Below are positions 1 through 5,438 of a stretch of 5,438 bases of DNA, piece after piece. The notes beneath the pieces are model-generated. The model had not been told where the DNA came from. It searched no databases and was given only the letters and a program-made list of their open reading frames with translations. This DNA comes from a bacterium (lineage in GTDB: Bacteria; Krumholzibacteriota; Krumholzibacteria; LZORAL124-64-63): assembly GCA_003646045.1 (NCBI GenBank), contig QNDV01000195.1, forward strand, positions 1 to 5,438, given 5' to 3'. Position 1 is the stretch's first letter, and each line of letters starts with the position of its first letter. Made by a program: the position numbers and the translations under genes.

Positions 1-284
1 CCCCACTGGGGCTCGGAGGCGGCCCTGGTGAACGAATTGGTCAACAAGGCTCCATTGGGCAGGAAAGGCAGCACGTCCGCCTGAACGTCGGAGTGGATGC
101 CATCATGCCCGACAGCATAGTCCTCCATGGCCAGATGTAGGGTGTGGGCGCTGCTTTTGACCGAGGCCTCCTTGGCCCGATCCTGCATACTGATGTAGTT
201 GGGGATGGCGATGGCGGCCAGAATGCCGATCACGACCACCACGATCATCAGCTCTATGAGCGTGAATCCCCTGTGGTTCAACAT
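1..284 (-). CDS. Type IV pilin-like / pseudopilin protein, N-terminal part (partial, runs off left edge)
   Basis: Read on the minus strand from the ATG at 284-282, the frame stays open for 94 codons to the window edge. It begins MLNHRGFTLIELMIVVVVIG, a textbook class III (prepilin) signal: a six-residue basic leader, Gly at -1, Phe at +1 and Glu at +5 of the mature protein (residue 11), followed by a hydrophobic helix to about residue 30 (ILAAIAIPNY). Such proteins are cleaved and N-methylated by prepilin peptidase (PilD/GspO) and assembled into type IV pili or type II secretion pseudopili. After the helix the sequence continues with an alpha-helical stretch (MQDRAKEASVKSSAHTLHLA) and a region ending NSFTRAASEPQWG, resembling GspG/PilA-like small pilins. 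The C-terminus lies outside the window, so major pilin, minor pilin and pseudopilin cannot be told apart. A good ribosome binding site precedes the ATG. Confidence 0.93.
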   Translation of the reverse strand, partial: MLNHRGFTLIELMIVVVVIGILAAIAIPNYISMQDRAKEASVKSSAHTLHLAMEDYAVGHDGIHSDVQADVLPFLPNGALLTNSFTRAASEPQW

Positions 285-425
285 GGATACCCTCTCCCTG
301 AACCTGTTGGCCACGTCCGGCAATCAGGACGAGTTGAGATTGCCGTGCGGTGGACAGTACATGTAACCCCCGTTATTCTCGGCAGGTAGCCGGATAACCT
401 GAGTCCCTTATTCTACGGGGTCCTC
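285..425. other. Divergent intergenic region between the pilin-like and GT-C genes
   Basis: This 141-bp spacer separates two divergently transcribed genes and must hold both 5' control regions. It contains the perfect 8-bp palindrome TACATGTA at 358-365 and a short inverted repeat (CAGGT at 383-387, ACCTG at 397-401). For the plus strand, only a weak sigma70-like pair is visible: TTGCCG at 340-345 and TGTAAC at 362-367, 16-bp spacer. On the minus strand TAGAAT (RC of about 411-416) matches a -10 box in five of six positions but lacks a good -35. I do not see the TGGCAC-N5-TTGCA pattern of sigma54 promoters that often drive pilin genes. Confidence 0.5.
290..298 (-). promoter_or_regulatory. Ribosome binding site of the pilin-like gene
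   Basis: On the minus strand GGGAGAGGG lies five bases before the ATG at 284. This purine-rich Shine-Dalgarno-like stretch fixes the start and gives exactly the short prepilin leader expected for the family. Confidence 0.6.
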
Positions 426-1925
426 ATGCAGCCCAACGTTCATACCTCCCTGGAGCGGGCCACCCCCTGGCTGGCGGCGTTGGCCGTGGCTGTCCTATAT
501 GCCGCCACCGCCAGCGTGGACTTTGGCGGCGTGTCGGCGGACACCGGCAACTACGTATTGGGCACGGTGGACTTCGACCCGGCGGCGGCACGCCCCCATC
601 TGCCGGGATCGTGGCTGCTCATAGTAATGTTGCGTGGTCTTGCGCCGCTGTTCGGTGCCCACGGAGCCCTGCTGGCCGTCGCGGTGGCTTGCGCGGCCGG
701 TGCGGCGGGATTGGGCTACCGCGTGGCCCGCGAATATTTTCGCCCGGGCACGGCCTGGCTGCTGGTGGCTGCGGTGGCGACCCAGCCCGTGTCCTGGTTC
801 TACGGCACCGTAGCCGAGGTCTATGCCTTTGATCTCTTCTTCGGTGTGCTGACGATGTGGATGGGAAGCTCGCGGCGGGGGCTGGTGATTCTGCCGCTGG
901 TGTTCGCTCTGGGCGCCGGCCTGCGGCTTACCACACCTGCGTTGCTGCTGCCGTTGTACCTGTGGCTATGGTGGCGGGGGCGCGGTTGGTGGTCCGTACG
1001 GTCCATGGTGGTTGCCCACGTGGTGGCCCTGCCGGTGCTGGTGGGAGTCATGTGGCCGAATTTCACTGCCGCCGGCGGACTCACGGCCTACCTGTCCCTG
1101 TACGAGAGTCACCTGACGGTCTCGTGGTCCCTGGTGCGCAACCTGTGGGGCATGAGCCTGTTCCTGGCGACGGTGGCCGGCACGGTGTTGGTGCTCGCAG
1201 TGGCCGGGTTGCGGTTTCGCGCCCGTGGGTCGGTTGATCACCGGTTGCCGGTATGGCTGTTGCCGCCCTTGGCGTTTTTCGTGCTCGGCCACTACCAGAA
1301 GGGTTACATCCTGCTGGTCATGGTACCCCTGCTGATCCTGTCGGTGGCGCGTATTGCTCCTGTTCGACGCCGACTGGTACTGACGATCCTGGTGATTCTG
1401 CAGACGACCTGGTTCCTGGCCGCGCCCTACCGCGCGCCGGATCCCGACGTCCTGGCGGCACCGCGAACGCGGTCCCTCACCTGGCCCGGGGTCTGGTGGC
1501 AGCGGGTGCAGTCAACTCATCTGATGGCTGCCGCGAGACCCCGGGCGCTGGCCGCCGCTGACGCCGACCTGACGGGAATCCTGGCGGCCGCCCCGGGTGA
1601 CACCCTGCTGGTGGATCCCACCTTCCCGCTGACTTTGCGCGCGTTGCAGATCCATCATGAATCACGCGCCTTCGCGGGGTTGGAGGTGGAGCGGCGCGAC
1701 GGTTGGCGCTTGCACAGCGGGCTGGAGGAATCCACCGGTACGAACGTGGCCCACCTCCTGGCACGGTGCATTCTGGTCACGCGGCGGGACTTTGCCGGGA
1801 CGGGACTGGATACCAGCGGGGCCGTGGTTGTCCACGCGGGGCAGGAGTACATCGGTCTGCGCCTGGATCCGCGGCGCACGGCATCTGTGGCAATCTTCTA
1901 TGACGAGCGCTATGGCCGCTACTGA
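426..1925 (+). CDS. Multi-pass membrane protein, DUF2723/GT-C-type glycosyltransferase-like
   Basis: A 499-residue integral membrane protein with about ten to twelve hydrophobic segments between residues 14 and 333, then a mostly soluble tail of about 165 residues. Features typical of GT-C enzymes that use lipid-linked sugars (PMT/ArnT/DUF2723 groups) are visible. An acidic residue sits in the first extracytoplasmic loop (SADTGNY, D39). It is followed by RPHLPGSW (residues 56-63), which resembles the hPpG motif of DUF2723. Next comes WFYGTVAEVYAFD (124-136), matching the W-aEVYal pattern of that family, and then a late GHYQKGYILLVMVPLL segment (288-303). By family knowledge it would transfer a sugar to a protein or glycan on the periplasmic face. 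The actual donor and acceptor are unknown. The start at 426 has only a weak GGGG element upstream, but it leads directly into the first membrane helix. The gene stands alone, divergent from the pilin-like gene and convergent with the next gene. Confidence 0.8.
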   Translation: MQPNVHTSLERATPWLAALAVAVLYAATASVDFGGVSADTGNYVLGTVDFDPAAARPHLPGSWLLIVMLRGLAPLFGAHGALLAVAVACAAGAAGLGYRVAREYFRPGTAWLLVAAVATQPVSWFYGTVAEVYAFDLFFGVLTMWMGSSRRGLVILPLVFALGAGLRLTTPALLLPLYLWLWWRGRGWWSVRSMVVAHVVALPVLVGVMWPNFTAAGGLTAYLSLYESHLTVSWSLVRNLWGMSLFLATVAGTVLVLAVAGLRFRARGSVDHRLPVWLLPPLAFFVLGHYQKGYILLVMVPLLILSVARIAPVRRRLVLTILVILQTTWFLAAPYRAPDPDVLAAPRTRSLTWPGVWWQRVQSTHLMAAARPRALAAADADLTGILAAAPGDTLLVDPTFPLTLRALQIHHESRAFAGLEVERRDGWRLHSGLEESTGTNVAHLLARCILVTRRDFAGTGLDTSGAVVVHAGQEYIGLRLDPRRTASVAIFYDERYGRY

Positions 1926-1974
1926 CGAATTGGCCTCTGATGATCCCGCCGGCCATCCCTGCGTCCCGACGCCA

Positions 1975-3129
1975 TCAACCCTGCCGCGAGTGCCAGGCCT
2001 GCAGCAATTCGACTTCCCGTTCACGCGAGATACCGGCACGGCCCAGGCCGAAACTGTTCCTGTCCTCCTCGCCCAGCATGTCCCACCAGTCCAGGGTACC
2101 ACGCACCGTCTCGCGAATAGGACGGTAGGCCAGGCCCGCCTTCACGGCGGCATTCACGTTGATGAAGGGGTGGCCGGCGTCATCGCCTTCCAGGGGCACC
2201 CATACGGGCAGGTCCATCCAGGCGCCCACTTCGTTCTCATCCAGGAATTCGGTGGTGACCCAGGTGAACTCGGCATCACTGCCCGAGACCTCCTTGCAGG
2301 CTGTCAGCATCTCACCCAGGGTCAGTTGTTCCGGCGGTGAGGTGGCGTTGAAGACGCCATTGACCTCGTTCTCGGCGCAGTGCACCACCCATTCGCCCAG
2401 GTCGCGCACGTCGATGACCTGGGTCGGAATGTCCGGCCCATCGGGGGCCAGCACCTCGCCGCCCTCCTGTACCCGCACCGGCCAGTAGGTGAAGCGTCCA
2501 CTGCGATCCAGGGGTCCGACGATCAACCCGGGGCGGATATTGCAGGACCGGCCGGGCATGGCCTTCTCGGCGGCCTGTTCGCACAGCGCCTTGAGGGGGC
2601 CGTAGTTGGTGGCGGTGATCTTGGACATGGCGTCCACCTCGGCGATCTCGGCCGTCGTGACGGTGCCTACGGCGTCACTCTCGGTCAGGCCGCGTTTGGA
2701 AAAATCGGCGTAGACGCTGATGGAGGAGATGAAGATGTACTGTCCGATATTGCCCGCCAGGGCGGCGGCGGCTCCTTCAATCACGGAAGGGAAATAGCCA
2801 CTGGTGTCGATGACCACATCCCACTTGCGACCCTGCAGGGCGTCGTGGCTCACGGTGCGGTCGCCCGTGATCCGCTCCACGTCGGGAAAGAGGTGGCTGT
2901 TGGTGCGACCCCGGTTGAAGAGCGTCAATTCGTGCCCGCGCATCAGGGCGTGGCGGACAATGGCCGGGCCCAGAAACGCCGTGCCGCCCAGGACCAGGAT
3001 CTTCAGCTTGTGATCCGCGCGCTGGGGCGAAAAATCGGCCAGGGCACGGCTTCCCAGCAGGGGACCGGCCGCCGCAACGGCTCCCAGAGCGGTGGTGGTC
3101 CTGATGAAATCACGTCGGGTCCAGGTCAT
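1975..3129 (-). CDS. Tat-exported NAD-dependent epimerase/dehydratase family protein (SDR, CSP41-like)
   Basis: A 384-residue protein. The N-terminus MTWTRRDFIR carries the twin-arginine motif (R5-R6), then a hydrophobic stretch and an ALA-D site suggesting cleavage after A31, so export as a folded protein by Tat is predicted. The mature part begins with a Rossmann fold: KILVLGGTAFLG (43-54) fits the GxxGxxG-type dinucleotide loop of extended SDRs, with NRGR at 72-75 and an acidic D90 after strand 3. The SDR core follows: FISSISVY (133-140) with the Ser position, and NYGPLK (175-180), a YxxxK pair (Y176, K180). The motif set FNRGRTN and DTSGYFP resembles the Tat-signal epimerase group related to chloroplast CSP41 proteins. 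The substrate is unknown, perhaps a nucleotide sugar or other carbohydrate. Minus-strand AAAGG lies seven bases before the ATG. It ends 49 bp from the convergent GT-C gene. Confidence 0.92.
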   Translation of the reverse strand: MTWTRRDFIRTTTALGAVAAAGPLLGSRALADFSPQRADHKLKILVLGGTAFLGPAIVRHALMRGHELTLFNRGRTNSHLFPDVERITGDRTVSHDALQGRKWDVVIDTSGYFPSVIEGAAAALAGNIGQYIFISSISVYADFSKRGLTESDAVGTVTTAEIAEVDAMSKITATNYGPLKALCEQAAEKAMPGRSCNIRPGLIVGPLDRSGRFTYWPVRVQEGGEVLAPDGPDIPTQVIDVRDLGEWVVHCAENEVNGVFNATSPPEQLTLGEMLTACKEVSGSDAEFTWVTTEFLDENEVGAWMDLPVWVPLEGDDAGHPFINVNAAVKAGLAYRPIRETVRGTLDWWDMLGEEDRNSFGLGRAGISREREVELLQAWHSRQG

Positions 3130-3246
3130 GGCTTGGCCTTTCAGGAGGCGGTTATCGTCGGGCGGCGTGTGGTTGATCCATTGGTCGAAGTATTAGCACG
3201 GTCCTACGGATTTGCGGAGGAAAAGGTGCTGCGGATCACGTCCGGC

Positions 3247-3276
3247 TTGTCACGGCCGCAGTCGATTTCGTATAAT
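3247..3276 (+). promoter_or_regulatory. Near-consensus sigma70 promoter upstream of the small secreted protein
   Basis: TTGTCA at 3247-3252 matches the -35 consensus in five of six positions, and TATAAT at 3271-3276 is a perfect -10 box, separated by an 18-bp spacer. Transcription would begin near 3283, giving a leader of roughly 35 bases before the ATG at 3319. This is the best promoter in the window and implies strong housekeeping-type expression. The match is seen directly; the activity is inferred. Confidence 0.75.
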
Positions 3277-3306
3277 CATCTCGAATGCCAGTGCGGATCA
3301 TGGAGT

Positions 3307-3314
3307 AAAGGGGG
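3307..3314 (+). promoter_or_regulatory. Ribosome binding site deciding the start at 3319
   Basis: AAAGGGGG lies four bases before the ATG at 3319. The frame is open far upstream (to about 2380) across the antisense of the SDR gene. This site, together with the signal peptide that follows, identifies 3319 as the true start rather than an upstream codon. Confidence 0.7.
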
Positions 3315-3318
3315 CGCC

Positions 3319-3753
3319 ATGAAGGTTCTCGTTATCGCCGTCTTGTTGCTGGTGACCGGGACATCGGTCACGGCCGGGTTGTTGGACCTGACACTCCATG
3401 CCGACGAATTCATCGTGGGTGAGGCCTTTGCCGTCACGGTGCAGGGCTACCTCCACGACAGTTGCTGGTCCCTGGAGGGGCACTCGGTCCACGTGGGCGA
3501 CGGGGTCATCAATTTCAACGTCTCCACCCTCATCGTGAACGCCGGCTGTCTACCGTACATCGACTACTACACGGTGGATGAGATGGTGACGGCGCCCACA
3601 CCCGGCGAGTGGCTGCTGCGGGCTGTGGAGATCCATGTCACGCCGGGTGGTACGCCGCGGCCGGACGAGGTGCTGGAGATCATGTTCACGGTTGTGGCAC
3701 CGGTGCGGGGTGAGGCCACTTCGTGGGGTGCCATCAAGGCGCTTTATAACTGA
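3319..3753 (+). CDS. Small secreted protein of unknown function, probable Ig-like beta domain with a disulfide and a WGAIKALYN tail
   Basis: A 144-residue protein I cannot assign to a named family. It starts MKVLVIAVLLLVTGTSVTAG, a classic Sec signal peptide with likely cleavage after A19. The mature part (20-127) shows alternating hydrophobic patterns typical of beta strands (FAVTVQGYL, INFNVSTLIV, WLLRAVEIHV, LEIMFTVVAP) and the PGEW turn often seen before the last strands of Ig-like or fibronectin-like sandwiches. Its only two cysteines, C49 and C77, are both in the exported part and could form a disulfide. There is no lipobox. After a short linker (VRGEAT) it ends with [10 protein letters not shown], an aromatic and basic tail distinct from the beta domain. 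A strong promoter and ribosome binding site precede it. Its last 10 bp overlap the convergent channel gene. The reading frame is well supported; the fold is inference. Confidence 0.85.
   Translation: MKVLVIAVLLLVTGTSVTAGLLDLTLHADEFIVGEAFAVTVQGYLHDSCWSLEGHSVHVGDGVINFNVSTLIVNAGCLPYIDYYTVDEMVTAPTPGEWLLRAVEIHVTPGGTPRPDEVLEIMFTVVAPVRGEATSWGAIKALYN
3744..3753. other. Tail-to-tail overlap of two convergent genes
   Basis: The plus-strand secreted-protein gene ends with TGA at 3751-3753, and the minus-strand channel gene ends with TAA at 3746-3744. The two genes therefore share TTATAACTGA. There is no intergenic room for an ordinary intrinsic terminator, so each transcript must run into the 3' end of the other gene before ending. 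Confidence 0.85.
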
Positions 3754-4844
3754 CGTGCCGCCGAATCCCGGGGCGACATCGATTCCCCCACCAGATGCAC
3801 CGTCTGCGTGGGAAACGCGATGCTCATCCCCATCTTCTCCACCAACTCCATGATGTCCAGATTCACTTCCTGGCGCACCCGCAGGTGCTCGGTCCAGTCG
3901 GTGCTCACGGTGAAACAATAGATAAAGATGTCCAGGCTGGATTCGTTGAACGTGGTGAACTTCACCAGCATGAACTCCTGGTCGATATCGGTGTTGCCAC
4001 GCAGGTACTCCTCGATGCCCTGCACCAGCGACCGTACCTGATCCACCGTCGATTCGTACGTTACGCCCAGGGTGAACTTGATGCGACGTTTGGGCATCAC
4101 CGAATGGTTCTCCACGGTGGCGTTGGCCAGGGCCTGGTTGGGGATGGACACCACCGTCTTGGCGAAAGTGCGCACCCGGGTCGAGCGCAGGCCCACTTCC
4201 TCCACCACGCCGTCGCCCCCGGGGAAGGTGATCCAGTCACCGGCATGGAAGGGCCTGTCCACCAGTATCATGATGGAGCCGAAGAGGTTGGCCAGGGTGT
4301 CCTTGGCCGCCATGGCCAGGGCCAGGCCGCCGATGCCCAGGCCCGCCAGCAGCCCCGAAACGCTGTAGCCCAGGTTCTGGGCCACCAGGATGAAGGCCAG
4401 CACCGCGGCGAAGGTCTTGGTAGCCTTGCGGATCAGGGGCACCACCTGGTCGTCCAGGCGCGATTCGGTCTTCGACGTCAATTCGGCCAGGAAGACGGCC
4501 ATGGCATCTATGATGCGGAACACCGTCCAGGTCAGCAGCAGCACTGTCAGCACCTTGAAGGTCATGTCGGCGTTGTCGCGCCAGGCGACCCTCACTACCA
4601 GCAGTTCCCGCAGTGCCAGGTACACCCCCACCACCGGCAACACCAGACTGGTGGGGCTGATGAGGGCATCCACGAGTTTGTCATCCGCCTGGGTGGCGGT
4701 GCGCGAGGCCAGGGTGCGCAACCGGGACTTGATCACGGCGTTGACCACGGCACGCAGGATGAGACCGCCCAGGACAAACAGGAAGGCGATACCCAGTTGT
4801 CCCCAGGTCCAGGGACCGGCGGCGCGGGTGAGCAGATCGGTCAC
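3744..4844 (-). CDS. MscS-family small-conductance mechanosensitive ion channel
   Basis: A 366-residue inner-membrane channel that would open under membrane tension and release small solutes during osmotic downshock. Hydrophobic segments lie at about 16-34, 60-82, 95-119, 141-158 and 162-196, so five helices are likely, like the YnaI subgroup and unlike three-helix E. coli MscS. The pore-lining helix is recognisable from its Gly/Ala-rich pattern: [19 protein letters not shown] (164-182), then [20 protein letters not shown] (186-205), matching the family's RPF-GD signature. The beta domain follows ([16 protein letters not shown], then SIPNQALAN at 233-241), and then the alpha/beta cytoplasmic cage domain (about 252-352), ending in the typical FPTQTVHL. 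The start is GTG, supported by an excellent AAGGAGA site. The start overlaps the stop of the upstream gene by four bases, indicating translational coupling. Confidence 0.95.
   Translation of the reverse strand: MTDLLTRAAGPWTWGQLGIAFLFVLGGLILRAVVNAVIKSRLRTLASRTATQADDKLVDALISPTSLVLPVVGVYLALRELLVVRVAWRDNADMTFKVLTVLLLTWTVFRIIDAMAVFLAELTSKTESRLDDQVVPLIRKATKTFAAVLAFILVAQNLGYSVSGLLAGLGIGGLALAMAAKDTLANLFGSIMILVDRPFHAGDWITFPGGDGVVEEVGLRSTRVRTFAKTVVSIPNQALANATVENHSVMPKRRIKFTLGVTYESTVDQVRSLVQGIEEYLRGNTDIDQEFMLVKFTTFNESSLDIFIYCFTVSTDWTEHLRVRQEVNLDIMELVEKMGMSIAFPTQTVHLVGESMSPRDSAARQL
4841..4844 (-). other. GTGA stop-start overlap (translational coupling)
   Basis: The TGA stop of the TPR-like gene and the GTG start of the channel gene share four bases on the minus strand. 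This arrangement normally means co-transcription and reinitiation by the same ribosomes, so the two proteins are probably made together. Confidence 0.85.
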
Positions 4845-5438
4845 GGGGAATCTCCTTCGGCAGCTGGTTCGGAAACGAGGGAATCGATGACGGTAGCGTC
4901 CGGTCCGGCGATATAGGTACCACCGGTTATCAGCTCAGCGCGATTGAGACCGGTGGCACCTTCGAGCAGGTTCAGGAACAGGTCCTGCAGGCCGCCCACT
5001 TCGTGGAGCGAACTGCCGCTCTGCTGCAGGAGGTCCACGGTCCAGTCGATGAAGGCCTCCTTGTTGTCCAGTACCATCTTCAACGGAATGATCATCAGAC
5101 CCTCGTCCCAGACGAAGGACACGGTCTTGTCATGTTCGGCAGCCGCACGCACCAGATGGGCCCGGGCCCGCTCGAAGTTGCCCATACCCACATCCGTCAA
5201 GGCGGCGTAGAGACTGGCCTGGGGCAGCAGACCCCACACCTTCAGGCCCATACCGTCCTCACACAGTACCATGGCCTCGGCCGGAGCGGCGCGCAGGGCG
5301 TTGACCCAGGAAACCTGCACGTCATCGTCCGAGACCAGGGCCGGACCACGGGTGCCACCCAGGGCACGATGGACTTCGGTTTCGGCGACCCAGCGCTCCC
5401 CCAGGCGGTCTGCATTACGTCGACTCTCGGCGTCCGGG
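4841..5438 (-). CDS. Uncharacterised protein with a TPR-like helical segment, C-terminal part (partial, runs off right edge)
   Basis: The minus-strand frame is open from the right edge to the TGA at 4843-4841, giving the last 198 residues of a longer protein. A GTG at 5320 lies within this frame, but the reading frame continues upstream without a stop and with coding-like composition (ERWVAETEVHRALGG), so the start is outside the window. Residues about 75-102 of the visible part (LYAALTDVGMGNFERARAHL, then VRAAAEHD) fit the tetratricopeptide pattern of small and large residues (A, G-N-E-A, RA). Downstream helices follow (KEAFIDWTVDLLQQ, LQDLFLNLLEGA), then a Pro/Glu-rich end ([10 protein letters not shown]). 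No membrane segment or catalytic motif is visible in this part. By spacing it is the upstream operon partner of the channel gene. A solenoid scaffold or regulatory role is plausible but not shown. Confidence 0.8.
   Translation of the reverse strand, partial: PDAESRRNADRLGERWVAETEVHRALGGTRGPALVSDDDVQVSWVNALRAAPAEAMVLCEDGMGLKVWGLLPQASLYAALTDVGMGNFERARAHLVRAAAEHDKTVSFVWDEGLMIIPLKMVLDNKEAFIDWTVDLLQQSGSSLHEVGGLQDLFLNLLEGATGLNRAELITGGTYIAGPDATVIDSLVSEPAAEGDSP
4851..4857 (-). promoter_or_regulatory. Strong Shine-Dalgarno for the channel gene, inside the upstream gene
   Basis: On the minus strand AAGGAGA lies six bases before the GTG at 4844. It sits inside the last codons of the upstream gene and selects GTG as the start of the channel gene, in a GTGA stop-start overlap. 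Confidence 0.8.

Larger units (their letters stand above)
3130..3318. other. Divergent intergenic region between the Tat-SDR and the small secreted protein genes
   Basis: This 189-bp spacer is less GC-rich than the flanking genes and serves two divergent transcripts. The plus-strand side holds a clear sigma70 promoter, listed separately. For the minus strand I see only a poor candidate (GTGCTAATACT, RC of about 3188-3198) with no convincing -35 box. No RNA gene or terminator hairpin is apparent. Confidence 0.6.

Noticed and set aside
144..389. Small plus-strand open frame with a His/Asp-rich stretch (DHDHHDHQ) that could pass for a metal-binding peptide.
   Set aside because: It is the antisense of the Val/Ile-rich pilin helix codons; the His/Asp run is a by-product of the complementary strand.
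1912..1956. Inverted repeat ATGGCCG / CGGCCAT across the 3' end of the GT-C gene as a possible terminator.
   Set aside because: The arms are only 7 bp, the loop is 31 bases and no T-tract follows on either strand, so it does not fit an intrinsic terminator.
1657..2340. Plus-strand open frame of 227 codons spanning the ends of the GT-C and SDR genes.
   Set aside because: It overlaps two real genes in other frames and has low-complexity composition and no ribosome binding site or family resemblance.
2380..3318. Long plus-strand open frame continuous with the small secreted protein, theoretically giving a 457-residue protein.
   Set aside because: The upstream part is antisense to the well-supported Tat-SDR gene and its translation has no recognisable domain. 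The signal peptide, ribosome binding site and promoter all place the true start at 3319.
3762..3800. GGGG/CCCC pairing near the end of the channel gene as a terminator for the small secreted protein transcript.
   Set aside because: The stem is very short, lies inside the channel coding sequence and lacks a following T-run.
3795..4916. Plus-strand open frame of 373 codons antisense to the channel gene.
   Set aside because: The translation is rich in His, Gln and Gly as expected for the antisense of a GC-rich gene, with no domain. The opposite strand encodes a clear MscS protein.

Overview
The window looks like GC-rich chromosomal DNA from a diderm (Gram-negative-type) bacterium. The signs are a type IV prepilin N-terminus, a twin-arginine (Tat) signal, a Sec signal peptide and an MscS-type inner-membrane channel. 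The pilin-like protein and the short C-terminal tail of the small secreted protein remind me of candidate phyla of the FCB supergroup (Krumholzibacteriota or Eisenbacteria-like genomes). That placement is a memory-based inference with low confidence. No rRNA, tRNA, CRISPR array, insertion sequence or phage gene is visible.

Layout, left to right. (1) The 5' part of a type IV pilin-like or pseudopilin gene on the minus strand runs off the left edge. (2) A 141-bp divergent intergenic region follows. (3) A plus-strand gene encodes a 499-aa multi-pass membrane protein with DUF2723/GT-C glycosyltransferase features. (4) After a 49-bp convergent gap comes a minus-strand gene for a 384-aa Tat-exported NAD-dependent epimerase/dehydratase-like protein. 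(5) A 189-bp divergent region contains a near-consensus sigma70 promoter. (6) That promoter drives a plus-strand gene for a 144-aa secreted protein of unknown function. (7) This gene overlaps tail-to-tail, by 10 bp, with a minus-strand MscS-family channel gene. (8) The channel gene is translationally coupled (GTGA overlap) to an upstream minus-strand gene with a TPR-like segment, which runs off the right edge.

The strands run -, +, -, +, -, -, so most genes are probably single transcription units. The one operon visible is the TPR-like gene plus the mechanosensitive channel. The common theme is the cell envelope: pilin, membrane glycosyltransferase, Tat-exported oxidoreductase-like enzyme, secreted beta-rich protein and tension-gated channel. 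I see no evidence for one integrated novel system. The most unusual items are the small secreted protein with its strong promoter and distinctive C-terminal tail, and the uncharacterised partner gene coupled to the channel.
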